From positions 28,611,811 to 28,675,810 of the forward strand of contig CM040085.1 of NCBI GenBank assembly GCA_022496805.1: a DNA stretch of 64,000 nt, given 5' to 3'. Shown here one piece after another: positions 11,675 through 24,200 of this stretch. The DNA is from Pohlia nutans (taxonomy: Eukaryota > Streptophyta > Bryopsida > Bryales > Mniaceae). Made by a program: the position numbers and the translations under genes. Numbering within the stretch: the first letter of the stretch is position 1; each line of letters starts with the position of its first letter. The notes beneath the pieces were generated by a model, which worked only from the letters and a program-made list of their open reading frames with translations, searched no databases and had not been told where the DNA came from.

Positions 11675-12449
11675 CCATAGGTTTTATTACAAATTGAATT
11701 TGAATGTCATTTTTGAGGCCACATACAATGAATTAGGCCATGCAGCCAAATAGTAATTCAAGGCAAGTTATAATTCATTTTTTTTTATCTAATTGAGTTT
11801 TGAAACTCAATCATAATTTGTAGAAAACTCAACCTAATTATGCCAACACACATATGAGGTTGAGTTCACAAACTCAACTAATTTTCTCAACCCAACTATA
11901 TGTCCAGGGAGTGCCATTATTTTATAAAGTTTTTGTCTCCCTTTACAAGCTAGACTACCTACATTTGATAGTGTGACAAATAAGGATGGTAAATTTGTGA
12001 GGCTCTATCCAAATCTTCTTTTTATTTGTTTTGAATTATTAAACATAATTTAAAATTAGATTTTTGTTATTGGAGTAGATAATAAATACTACTAAAAGTA
12101 TAAGATAATATATATATATATATATATCTTCTATTTGGATAGTACATTACTTGCAAAATTAATTAAATTTCTTTACTTAGTTAGCGTTGTGTGAACAAGT
12201 ATATTTTAAATCGTTCTTAAATGGCAATGTAAAAAGGGTGTTCAATAGGAAGTATACTCTCAGAGAGTGGAAATCGTTGGATAGTCTCTGTTTCTGGAAC
12301 AAAACACAAAAGAAGGCTTACTATAGAGCTTTTGTGGTCTTAATAAACTTGTATTTTTAAAATTATATTTTTTAATATGTTTTTTCAATAAAAATTTAGA
12401 TTCTTGAACAAGCATTGAAACAACCTTCCAAAGGCTTCATATCTCCTCT
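11675..12449. other. Gene-free AT-rich stretch
   Basis: It contains a (TA) microsatellite near 12108-12127 and AACTCAA-rich sequence at 11760-11900. No gene is seen. Confidence 0.5.
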
Positions 12450-13190
12450 AATGCCCCTAAACGCCTAGGCCTATGACCATGGACTCGTGCTTTACATGTC
12501 ACATTCAATTTTGCCACTATAAGTAAAATAAGATAAGTATTTAATTTTATATTTTAAGTAGATTAAGCCATGTGTCTACTACAAATCATGAATTTATCAT
12601 AAATTTTGGTGAAAATTTAAAATTACTATAATTTTTTGAAGTGATTTGAAAGAAAATTCATATCAACTAAAAAATGTACTAAAAAAATTCTATTTTTATA
12701 TCAAAGGCGTAAATCACAATGAAGAACATTACAGTAAATGAAAATCAAATGTTTATCTAAATTTAGATTTTTTTGCTACACCATGGCAATACATGTTGAA
12801 CTTGTAACTCCAATAAAACATTCAAATTTTCAAGTTTTCCTAAAATTCAAAGTGGAGTATAAACTAGACTTGGTAAGCTTCATTTCATTGGTTAAGCTCA
12901 AATGCAATAGAACTCATTTTCATGGCCTAAATTTAGTTTAAGTAGAAAAGATAGAAAAATCCAAAATAGACTACATGGTGAACTATTTTCATAACTCTTT
13001 TTGTAGTTGGGACCCCATGTAAAATCCAAAAATAGCTTGAATGATCTAAGTTTAGCTTGAAGAGGTGGCATGACCAACAAAAATCCTTCACAAAATGAAT
13101 TGGATGAAAATCATCCTTGTAATAGTTGGAATCGAATAGTAAGTTACATTTATAAGCCGGTTTTTGGCCTCCCATGCGTTTAGGGGTTAA
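12450..13190 (+). mobile_element. TTAA-type element, group C complete copy (about 740 bp)
   Basis: The left end is TAATGCCCCTAAACGCC (TTAA mutated) and the right end is CCATGCGTTTAGGGG-TTAA (13187-13190). The opposite-orientation truncated relative lies at 1060-1535. The interior is AT-rich and non-coding; the ORFs at 12738-13175 lie wholly within repeat sequence. Confidence 0.68.
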
Positions 13191-13276
13191 CTTCTATGCT
13201 TTTCAAAGTGGATTCAAAGCTCAAGGTTGAACTACTGTTAGTAGGTCTATAGAAGGGAATGCCAAGTAAGACATTG

Positions 13277-13835
13277 TTAATCCTTAAGCATCCACACTAA
13301 AGTTACCCATTCAAATATCATTAGTTTCTCACATTTTAAAATATATCATATTTTTCGGTATTTTTGTCATATAAGTTATTGTTAAACCGGTTTACCATGA
13401 ATTTTTTTTCATAATTATGTAAAAATAAATAATTTTCCTAAGTTTTTTCAAAGTTTATTTCTTGTAAAAATCATAGTAATTACAAAATGTTCATAATAGT
13501 GTGAATTTTTGAAGGGAAAATGTAAATAATTGTGATGAACAACAAGGTGCAGGTGACATGCTTTTTGAACTTACATAAAGAGAAATCTAGTAGAAACCAT
13601 TTTTTGCAGTGTATATTGGAATTTGAGTGTTTTAAGCTTTAAAGTGTTGTAAAAGAAAATGCAATTTTAACAATTTTTGAGAATGGTATATTGGATTAGA
13701 ATGTAGAAGATAGCCCTCACATTTTCTTAGTTGGGACCATTTTCATTTGAATTAGGAACTCGGTGAAAATCAATGTTTGAATGGTGATCGATCAAATATG
13801 GCCTCACGGAGCTCCTTTGCAAGCTTAGGGGTTAA
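13277..13835 (-). mobile_element. TTAA-bounded element, group B copy 2 (559 bp)
   Basis: It starts TTAATCCTTAAGCATCCACAC and ends GCAAGCTTAGGGG-TTAA (13832-13835). It is the reverse complement of the copy at 1993-2558 throughout, including the GGTAAACCGGTTTAAC region and the terminal CCACACTA stretch. Confidence 0.72.
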
Positions 13836-13961
13836 AGCTGACAAAACATCCCAAATTTAAAGTTTTTGAAACTGTAAATATGCATTGATTCTTCACATTC
13901 CCATTCATAATTATAATAATAATAACGTTGACCTATGAGACCATCGTGAATGAAGAGTATA

Positions 13962-14906
13962 ACACGCAATTTGCTATTTATGCACTTGGCCAAGTGCGCT
14001 CATTTCATAAGCATATTTGACTTCTTACATTGTAAACAAATAATTCTTTTAATTATTTTTTATTCTTATTTTATCTTATCTTATATCTTTTTTTATATAT
14101 TTTTTTAATCTTTTTTTTTATCTTGATTTCTTTTTTGTCTTCTTTTTTGTCTTTTTTTTCTTCTACTTTTTCTTCAGCTGTGGCTGCTGAACCCTAAACA
14201 ATGGGAGCAAAGTAAAAAAAAAATTATTTGGCCGAGGCGTGCCAGTGAACCCTACACTACAGCCGTCCAAAAAAAAAAAAAAAAAGGAAAATTTTCTATT
14301 TTAAGCCGTTGGGGTGCGCGGCCGCGCACCCAAAGACCCTCCCATCTCTCTTCTCCCTCTTCATCTCCTTCCCCCCCTCTCCTAATATATATAGGGGAGA
14401 AGAGAGAGGGGAGGGAGAGGGAATGGGAGACTCTACGGGAGAGACCCTCTCCTTTCCCTTATATATATGAGGAGAGGGGAGGGGGAGGGTGATGGAGATG
14501 GAGATGGAGATGTAGATGAAGAGGGAGATGGAGATGGAGATGTAGATGAAGATGGAGAGGGAGATGGAGATGGAGATGGAGATGCAGGAGATGGAGATGC
14601 AGAAGATGGAGATGAAGGAGATGGAGATGAAAGAGATGAAGGAGATGGAGATGAGGGAGATGGAGATGGAGATGAAGGAGATGGAGATGGAGATGAAAGA
14701 GATGGAGATGAGAGAGATGGAAGGGTCTTTGGATGCGCGGCTGCGCACCCAACGGTTAAAAAAAAATTCAAAAATTCAAAAAAAAATAAAAGATTGAAGA
14801 AAGACAATAATCGTCGATTTAAAAAAAAAAATTAGACAAAAAAATTTATGTGCTTGGAGACCAAGTGCATGATTATATGGCCAAGTGCGTAAATAGCGAA
14901 TTGTGT
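13962..14906. mobile_element. Terminal-inverted-repeat element carrying a GGAGAT microsatellite (945 bp)
   Basis: The left end ACACGCAATTTGCTATTTA with GCACTTGGCC is mirrored by the right end GGCCAAGTGCG with TAAATAGCGAATTGTGT. Inside lies a second, GC-rich inverted repeat (14304-14350 against 14712-14757, core GTGCGCGGCCGCGCACC) flanking the microsatellite. A rearranged relative occupies roughly 62640-63492. No transposase and no clear target duplication are seen, so the superfamily is unassigned. Confidence 0.6.
14491..14722. repeat. (GGAGAT)n hexanucleotide microsatellite
   Basis: A nearly continuous run of GGAGAT with interruptions such as GTAGAT, GAAGGA and GCAGGA. Open frames on both strands (Glu-Met, Gly-Asp, Ser-Pro, His-Leu repeats) are by-products of the hexamer and not genes. 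Confidence 0.9.
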
Positions 14907-16379
14907 GGTGTAGTTGGAGTACTTCGTCTATCTATGCCTCAAGGGCTTGGGTAACGAGGTCTACCTTTGGTGTCTCCTCTTGAAGGTGGGCTCTATGACT
15001 TTGAAAAATCCCATTCATTAAGATGGAAGAAGACAAGATGCACCAATGTTGTGAAGGTATTTGTTTAACCCTTTATCCCCTAAGTGTCCCTAGCTTTTTT
15101 GGGCTTAAAAACATCATTGCTTTAGATGTGTTATAGGTCTAAATGTAAGTGAGGTATAGAAATCTCAATCGTACAATTTTGTAATATACATATTGTAGAT
15201 AATGTGGATCAAATTCTGAGTCATTTGGCCATGTAGATTGCAAGATCATAGTGTTTTAGTGTTAAAAAAGGATGCTGAAATTTTCCTAGCAACACAGTTA
15301 GAAGTGAAATTCGTTTTCAGAATTACTCAAATGAAAAAAATTCAACTACAAGGTAGTTCAAAATCATCATATAAACACATTGGTATGAGCACTTTGACCG
15401 TTGCATATGAACGTCATATGTCCGGCCGAGGGTGGGTGTGTACAAATATTCCAAGCAATGGACTCCTTTTTATCTAGGCAATTATGTGAGAAAATTCTAA
15501 GCTCAAATGACAAAAAACTAAACAAATTGGTCAAAACGGGGGGTGTGTATGAAAATTACAGTACACCCAAGAATCACAAATGTCAATCAACAAACACCCT
15601 AACACCTCACAAAGCCCCACCAATTACCCTAAGCACTTAGTGCTTTAAAATGGGCTTAAATTGGGGGTTAAAACCCTCTAATTAGGGTTTTGGGACTTGA
15701 CCACAAAAATCACAGCACATTCACAAGTGCTCTAATGACCAACAATAAATGCCAAATTGCTCCCAAATGCTCCACTAATCTCCCTTATGCACCACGTGTC
15801 ATAAAAATGAGTCAATTTAGTGATTTAAACCCTTAAATTAGGGTTTTGGCACTCATGGATAAAAATTACAGCACAATTACAAGGAGTCTCAAAGGCATCA
15901 AAATTCCATATTTGGAAGTTTCTTTGATCCCTAAACCTTGCAAACAAACACCCTAACCCCTAATAAGCACTCTTGTATTTTAGACAACAAAAATTCAACA
16001 ATTAGGGTTTGTGGGAAAAATTTGGACAACGCTTCCGCGTCGTGCCCAAAAACCCTAAACTTAAACCCTAAATTACACACAAAAATCCCCAAATTAGCTC
16101 GGCGAAATTTGGACAGCGCTTCCGCACCCTACCCTTCACCGGACCAATTTTACACACACACAACAACAACACAACGAGAAATGGGCAATACACCACCAAT
16201 AGATAACAATCAAATACAATTACACCATACACACGAATGAGTTTTAGGTAATCAAAATTACCAATCCAACGTAGTACAATCCTTATACTAGCATGTTACC
16301 CAACCATAAGTTCATACAATCTAAATCCAAGACAAAATATGCATAAGGAGGGAGGGAATTGGCTCCCTCTATAATATCA

Positions 16380-17290
16380 CCCTGTCTCCTTCCATAATAT
16401 CACACGGAAGGGAAGACAGGGCTGTGAATTTCGGCTCTCCCCTGCGATCACAGGGTGCGGCTCTCTGTCCCTCCGCTTGGTCGATGGAGCTGCAGCGCTC
16501 CCAGCACCGCCTCGCTGGTCTTCGTCGTCCTCACCACCTTGTCGATGCTGGACCTCGTTGCCTCCGATCCCGCCTGTGGTTGCCGCTGGTGCGCTCCTGA
16601 AGCTGTCTGCGCCTTGGTCGATCTTCCCGCCTTGCGCTGTCTTCGTCCCAAATCCGCCTGACCTTGATCGCCGCTGATGCCGTCTTTGCACTCCCGTACT
16701 GCCGCTGTCGCCTCCGATCGCTCCCCTTCAGCTCGCCCTGCCGAGGAAACCGCCGCTGCTGCCTGCAATTCGCCGCTCCTTGCTCTGCCTGCAGTCACGT
16801 CGGTGGGGCTCCGCTCCAATCCCCTGCAGTCACGTCCTGGTCGCCGTTTCCTTCGTTCCTGCAGAAGTCGCCGGACCTCCACTTGCTTCGGTGCTGTCCT
16901 TGAAATCCTCAGCTGCCCCGCCGCTGCATGCCGTCTCGCCTTGCCTGGATCGCCGCTGGACTGCCTTGCTCACCGCTGTCCCGAGATCGTCAGCGCCTCG
17001 CTTCCGCCCTTGACTGCCGCCTTCGTGATCTTGATTGTTGCTGCAGGTTCGACCTCCGCCAGTGCCGCGGTCTCGTCGTCGTCTCCTGTCCGCCGGAATT
17101 CTCGGCGTCGCCTTCTTGCTGTCGCTGCTGCTCCGCAACCTGGTCGTTGTTGTTGTCGGCCGTGTCCTCCTCGATCGCTTGGCCACCTTGAACGCTGCCT
17201 GGGTCCGCCGGTTCTTCGCTGCAACGCCCAATTCGCTCCTGTTCTCTCCTGGTTTCGTCCTGATGCTCCTTCACCACCACTATAGATAGA
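16380..17290. other. GC-rich block, coding status uncertain
   Basis: Base composition jumps well above the AT-rich surroundings, which opens ORFs of 60-200 codons in most frames on both strands. The longest is plus 16677-17285, rich in Ala/Ser/Arg/Pro. Minus-strand frames read as Arg/Gln/Glu-rich, for example 16448-16882 and 16990-17280. No frame shows a recognisable domain. It could be captured gene sequence or a non-coding GC-rich segment; none of the ORFs is reported as a gene. Confidence 0.5.
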
Positions 17291-17689
17291 TTCTAACGCT
17301 AACACAACATTCTTCAATCTTCCGACAATAATAATTAATAATAAGAATAATCTCTACTTCCAATAAGCAAGCCCACACTAATATGTTTTTTGTGTTTTTT
17401 CTCACTAACTCTTCCACACACCCAATTCCTTGCAACCAAAAAACTCAATGCATCAAATTCTAAATCTAGATCTAAACGAGCGTCTCTCTCAAAAACTCTA
17501 ACGGCGCACAAAACTAACTGGCTCAACTCATCGACAGGGTGGGATTCAAAATCCCACCCAAAGCTACATCCATCCTAAAAGGTTCATCCACGGATTATCA
17601 TCCATGGAACCCTAGTTAAACCACCCACTAAACTCCCTCTAAACTCCTAGAGAACCGGGAGTTCCTCAATACGAAAGCCTAAGAGGGTG

Positions 17690-18330
17690 ATAAATCAAAT
17701 TAGACTAATAGATAAAATAATAGACTAACTAATCAACTAAATAATCGAATAAAAGAATAGACTAAAAGGTAGGGTAAATAATAAGCTAAAAGGATAATAA
17801 ATGTAAAAGGCTAAATGATAGACTAAAATAATGAATAAAAGAATAAACTAAATAAGTAGGCTAAAAAAAGATAGAATAAATAATAGGCTAAATTAATAGA
17901 ACAAATAATAGGATAAAAAGATAGAATAAATAATAGGCTAAAATAATAGAATAAATAATCAGCTAAAATAATAGAATAAATAATCAGCTAAAAAGATAGC
18001 ATAAAAGGATAGGATAGAATAATAGAATAAAACAATAGACCAAGGAATAGATAAACAAATGGGCTAAAAGGATAACTCGAATAATAAACTAAATTAGCGA
18101 ACTAAATAGTACGCTAAATCCTATACGACAATAATAGACCGAAGTAATAAGCTAAAACAATAGACTAAAATAATAGGCGAAATAAAAAGACTAAATTAAT
18201 AATCCAAAAGAATAGAGCGAAATAAACTAATGGGCTAATAAATTAGACTAAAGGAATGGATTAGAATAATAAGTCATAATAGTAGATCCGAACAATAGAA
18301 TAAAATAATAGGGCAAATGGCTCAAACGCC
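17690..18330. repeat. Degenerate AT-rich tandem repeat (unit about 12-20 bp)
   Basis: Words of the form AATAATAGGCTAAAATAATAG recur dozens of times with drift and no open frame. It lies inside the 4.0-kb TTAA element, immediately after the GC-rich block and its flank. Confidence 0.7.
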
Positions 18331-19392
18331 CAAAATCCAACGGTTAAATAGCTAGAAATAAATAAATACCCAAAATTACATAGACAAAAGGGAATCCTAA
18401 AATTGGGCAATCAAAACCAAATCAAATGCACACAAAACCGGGAATTAGTCTAATCGGCTAAAATGTCCCGGTTAGAACAATATAAAATACAAAATACATC
18501 AAAATCATAGCGGTAACGGTTTACCACTAAAGCGGACCGTCTCGACGGTTCACAATTGGTACAAAAAAAAAAACTCTTGAAAAAATTTAATGTACCCTAA
18601 ACTGGCCTTGCAATGTCAAAACGTAGCCCAAAAAGTGACCCATTTGACCCAAAAAGCAAAAAGTGTTCAAAAGAGACCCGTGCACTAAAATGACTCCCAA
18701 ACATTCAGAAAAATATGGATTGATATGAAAATATTACCATGATAACTAGACTTCAAGGGGAATCCAATTCAATAGTTTTTATTGAAAATGAACATAGGAT
18801 GAAGGAGATACAAGCCCCCAAAGTTGCAGCCCTAAAAATGCACAAAAATTGTCCAAAAAAAAGGACCCTACTTTCAAATGATCAATAAAAATTCAATACA
18901 TCTCGAATTGATCCGAAAATTTTACCACTTATTCCATACATCATGCGGTTTATTATTTCAAAATTTCATTAATATCAGACACTTTTTGCAAAGGTTATAG
19001 CTCTTCGAAGGTGAATGTACCCCCAAAAATGTCCAAAGTATGGACGTCGGGACGGTTAGGGGTTAAGTTCCAAACGATGCACCGATTTTAAAGATGCGTC
19101 ATAAAATGTTTGATGAATAACAAAAAATGAATGGAGTTGATGAACATAGCAAAGTTGTAAATGTCAATGTGTAGATCACATTTGTACAATTAGATTTATC
19201 ATATTTTTTTTATTAATATTTGTAAATTCAATTTCTCAAGGGTTACTTTTAAAACTCAATAAGAAATCCCAAATTAACAATTTTTTATTAAAGTTGTTGT
19301 AAAGAATTTGGAATAATATGCACTATGAGATGGTATAATGTCCATTTTTTGATTCTACTTATTTTGGAAAATCATTTTTAAGATCTCACTTT

Positions 19393-19618
19393 AATAGCAT
19401 AATAGAGCAGTGCAATGGAGCACCCTTTTGAAAACTGGATCGAAAGAGGATCTTGACTTGGATCCACTTTTCTAAGTAACGAAGGAATTCTATTTGTATT
19501 CTATGAATTTTGGGACTACCGTGTCATTGCCTCGTAAATTTACTTAGTTTCTAATTGGAACTAGATTGTGGTCCTATTGGAATAGGGTATTGCCTCCTAT
19601 TGCTCTATAATGTTATGT
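19393..19618. mobile_element. Fold-back MITE (226 bp) inside group D copy 4
   Basis: It interrupts D-element sequence: CTCACTTT on the left and TTTTGAATTTAG on the right join to match CCCACTTTTTGAACTAAG in the intact copies. The ends are AATAGCATAATAGAGCA and TGCTCTATAATGTTATG, imperfect inverted repeats. TTT flanks both sides and may be the target duplication. Confidence 0.6.
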
Positions 19619-21289
19619 TTTGAATTTAGTATGAAACTTGGCATAAACCAATTTTATTGTTTAAAAAAAATCACAATATCTTATTTTGAAGATCCATACT
19701 ATACAAATGGTAGTCAATTAGCACAAGAATCAAGAAAAATTTGGATGGATGAAAAATGTCACTGTTAATTGTCCAAAAAATGGTTCCCAGTTTGTTCATT
19801 CCCACATATTAAACGCAATCGCTCCAAGAGCATAACCACCTATGCCCTCCTAGAGTCTCTCATACTCAAGAATTGAATGAAAAGTGCCAAGGGCCCTTTA
19901 AAAATACCTCTTGGCTCTCAATCCTAGAGGGTTAAAAGATGTCCCTTCAAATCATTGTTTAGTTGACAATATCCCCACATTCTACTTGCACTACAAGAAT
20001 GTATGTGTCTTAATTGACAGAAATCTGACAGAATCCTGTCAACTGTGCCGTCAATTAGGATGCCCTGATTCGGACGGGTAGTTGAGAGAATTCTGTCGAT
20101 TTTTCTGTCATCTCGGTCACGCATACACGTCAGCGAAGAAATATTGTGTGTGTGCTGCCACGGTGGATTTACCCTGCCAAGTCATTGGTATTTTTACTTT
20201 CACCGCCGTGGTAATTCAGCATGGTAAATGCTGTAATTCCGCCTACCGGAGTTTCGTGGAAACTTCTTGCACCTACTTTCAATGCCATGCTTACATTTGG
20301 GCAAATTGCTGAGTTTCTGAATTTCTTTTTTTGAAATCCACGATCTTTGGCGTTTGCTGACGTTATATTGTATCAACCAATGACAGTTCAGAGCATTGTA
20401 AATATACGATGCAGAAAATGGAAATTAAAGTCCACGTGTATTACTGTCACTGCAGTGTATGTTCATCCATCTGATGTCCATGGATCATATTGTTCTACTG
20501 TCTATAATTCCGCTACAATAATCTGCTTCCATGACTGCTATGAAAATGAGCTGCAAGCACCATAAAGTATGGATATTGTCCTTCTATTCACAAGAATCCT
20601 ATAGAAGTTACTGTCCTGGTGGCTTAAAATGCCAATGAAACTGCGCTATACAAAAGATGTGCACAGCGTTTCTTGATTTACATGGAAGTTTGTCAAGAGT
20701 GTGTGCGGAGCCAACGACCTCGTTATAGGCCATCAAAAACCGAGCCCAGTAACTCTCCGACTGTAGAGCTCCAACCATAGGATAATTCAAGCATCCCCGC
20801 CCTGCAACCATTCATCCAGTGGAGCGTTGTTTCAATTGTTGTTACCTATTGTACAACACGTTGTAAACATAATTGATAATCTAAGGAATAGATGCTAATA
20901 CCGTATTATCAATATCTTTAAATTTTGAATTTATTTCACAAAGTGGTTGTAAGTGCGTTCATTTCAGTCATTCTTTAAATACTCACAATCTGACTTTTTG
21001 ACATACGTAAACTACTGTGCGACCTCTGGCTTGTTTGTGATATTTGCTTTGAAATTAATCATGTGTTTATTTTGAATTCCAGACACGCGTTCATAGTCAC
21101 CACTATCTGATATACACTTACCAACATTGACAATACTTGTCTACTAGTACTTATTGACAATGAAGTAGCGTCTTAGCAACGTTACTGAAATTTAGGTAAC
21201 AGTGATCGCTAATGACAATGAATCCACTCCCATGCTACTGAATAATTAATCACTGTTCAAATACTGTTAGTGAGGAACTTACTTTGTAC

Positions 21290-24200
21290 TCAACTGCGCT
21301 TCGCTTTTTTCTTAGGCCTGCCTGACCTCCGTACCGCCTTACTACTTTCTGGTTTAGGATCATCATCATCACCCTGTCACAGCAACACATTCTGATACAT
21401 GAGATTCTACAATATGGTTATTGTAGTTCCAAATGCTTGTTAAGGGTTGTAAATCGTCCAACATTTTATGATTTCGTACCTGAAGTTGCATCTACAGAAA
21501 ACACAACGCCACTGCGAGTAGTCATGAAAGCCCACCTGATTCTGTACACCTACGTGTACAGCTGCTACTACCTCCTCTTCCACCGGTACCTGCTCCGGTA
21601 ATTCAACCGCAGGTGCTTTAGAGATGCTGGCGTGCTCAGTCACGGCACCTTCAACCAAATTCTGATACTGCATCTCTTCTAACGCCTCCAACCTTTGCAT
21701 CATACGTATGACCATTGGATGCACGGCAAGCTGCTCGTCTGTGATTGATAACACTCCTGCTGCAGCGACATCGCTCACTTTAGGTTGCGCGTTCATCGGC
21801 ATAGTGTCCTCACATTCAGGAGTTGCTGGAGTTGTTCTAGGCGGAGTATTGTCTCTTGACCCGGAGTTCCCGTGCCCATGTTTGGACCTTTTCGACTGTC
21901 TCTCCTCTTGCAATACATCCGATGGTATTTCGCTCCCATGCATTATATTGTCGTTCTTTTGAGTACGTTTAGACCGCCCGCCATAGCCTTTGTTTCGGGC
22001 CATTTCAAATCTGACCTCCTCTGGCTCAGGAGACCTCCCAAATTGTTTTCGTAGCCTTTGTCGCACGCCAACCTCACCAGAGGGGCCGGTTCTTCCAAAA
22101 TTAACTCGACTAGCATTAGCCCGCCTGCAGTTCTCTGCCTTTCTTTGCATGGCTGGACTCTCAAGCTCGCGTGTCAAAGACCGCCAAGTTCGATCATAAA
22201 TGACATCTGGTTTAGGTTCCTCTAACCTGATTTTCTTCCACAGTTCCGAGAGTCTCAACGACACCCCACGAGCTATTACATCCTTGACATACTTGTCTTT
22301 GATTGGGCCACTATATTCCCATGTGTGTTGTATCCAATCTGCGATTTCTTTCACTAGGGGCTCGGGTTGTTTATTGATGGTCGCTATCGCTGGGTCAAGT
22401 TTTCTCGACAACAACATCAATTCTTTTCGCCAATCACTAACACCTTGGCCATACGGTTCCATTGTGTGTTCGTCAATTAAGAAGTAGTTCCTAGGTAAGC
22501 CTGCGCGTCTACGCCTCTCGCCTTCTCTCTCCCTGGCTGCTTGTGCTTGTCTTCTCTCTCTTCGTCTCTCAGTCTTTGTTGGATACACAGCAGTGTCAGC
22601 ATCGGCCACAACATTTGCAGCGTCGTTGGTTTCCTCCTCAGTACCATATCCTTCTTCTTCAGGGTCCTCACTGTCCCCGCTCACATCCTCATCGTTGTCA
22701 TTGTAGAATGTATATGTTTCATTCTGTGGTTCTCTCGAACGACGAGACGTTCCCACATTCTCACTTACGTCAGGGTCCCATTCTCTTCCAACGTCCTGCG
22801 CAGCACATTCAGACCTCTTAGTCCCAGTTACACACATTGCGTCTACTCTCATTGCGTTTTCAGCTTACACTGTCTCTATGACTTATTCATTGAATACGCA
22901 GAGTTCTTACCTAACATGGCACAGTCCGTGCCACACCTTAAACCATTGTTGTGGATAACATTATGTGACCCTATCACATACGATTAGACCATAAATTGAG
23001 CATCTGATAAATTGGAGCATTATTCCCATATGTTACTGTGTTATGGTGCATAAAAGTATGATACCTCTCCTTATTAAAACAAGCCTGACCCTGGCATACT
23101 GTACTTTGAAAGCCTATGAAATCAGAACATACATTTCGTAATTCCATACCTCAAACAGTGAAATATGGTCGTCCCTGTCGTTCTCCGAATTTGGGGGACT
23201 TGGAGACCTCATCCACACTTCTCTCACGTGAGGACTTTGAAATCGCACAGACGTTTCAATTCTCTCCACATATTGAACATTCCCTTGATGTTTACTACGA
23301 CGGTTGTGATTGCTTTCTCCCACTCTGGTTTGAACGGGAGAAGAACGCGCACGACTGTCTATACCCCTGTCTACATTCATTTCTGTCTGGATACATTGTG
23401 CTCGAAATGTTGAGGGTCCCCTCATACTTGACCCTGCAGCTGGGGACACAACTCTTTGCAATGGCGACGAAGTTTGTGTTCTTGCACCAAGACCCCGTGA
23501 TTGTTGCGGCGCTTTATGTAGTTCTCTTGCTACTGCATTCATGTCACCAGTGTATACATCAAATCAAAATAATCTATCTATGGAACTGGAATTTGTACCT
23601 CACTATCATTTACAACATAGTCCACAGATATGAAGAATGTCTATTCACAAATTCTGATGGCAACTGGTTTGTCAATTGTCTTTAATTTTAGACACCTCAT
23701 GCAAAAATGAATTGCATACACCGAATGACTTTATATCGCGTACCTGGGGGTCTTCTTGTTGGTGCTGGGACCACACTGCCGTCTAAATTTTCCGTTGTTG
23801 CAGCGGTTTTCGTGATTGGTGACTTCGTCTGCAGCCGCTGCAATGGACAGCCTTGTGGTGACATGCTTGCTCCCCCAGCACGGTTTTCTGGAGATATGGG
23901 TGATCGTAACGGCTTTGCCCTGGATGTAGAAGCTGAGCTTGGTCTAGGCGGCACAAATCGGTTTGGAGCAGGACGTTCAGAAGTCTGTGTGGCCCGATGG
24001 GAGTTGTTGGCAACCTCTGCCTCTATGTCCCGTTCTGTTTCGCTTCGTGTCTCAGCTCGATGCCCAATATTTTGGTCACTTCCTGTACGGGTATCTCCAG
24101 GCGATTGACTAGTTCTTGGCGATCTTGTTGCCTGGTTTTTGTTCTTTCCCACAGCTGTGGAGGCGACCCGTCCAACAGTTTCGTCATTCCTTACCAATCG

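Larger units (their letters stand above)
15073..19066. mobile_element. Large TTAA-type element (about 4.0 kb) with GC-rich interior
   Basis: The left end reads TTATCCCCTAAGTGTCCC and the right end is GTCGGGACGGTTAGGGG-TTAA. It lies at a TTAA in the tail of the group D element: the flanks CCCTTTA and GTTCC match the D tail CCCTTTAACGT on either side. It is far larger than the other family members. The interior has repeated AATTAGGGTTTTG segments (15678, 15837), a GC-rich block (16380-17290) and an AT-rich repeat (17690-18330). I see no transposase domain. Confidence 0.6.

Noticed and set aside
14296..14835. Long ORFs on both strands with Ser-Pro, His-Leu, Gly-Asp and Met-Glu repeats
   Set aside because: All are frame translations of the GGAGAT hexamer run and its inverted-repeat borders.
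16677..17285. 202-codon plus-strand ORF in the GC-rich block
   Set aside because: High GC opens most frames on both strands and the translation is low-complexity Ala/Ser/Arg/Pro with no domain; kept only as a block of uncertain coding status.
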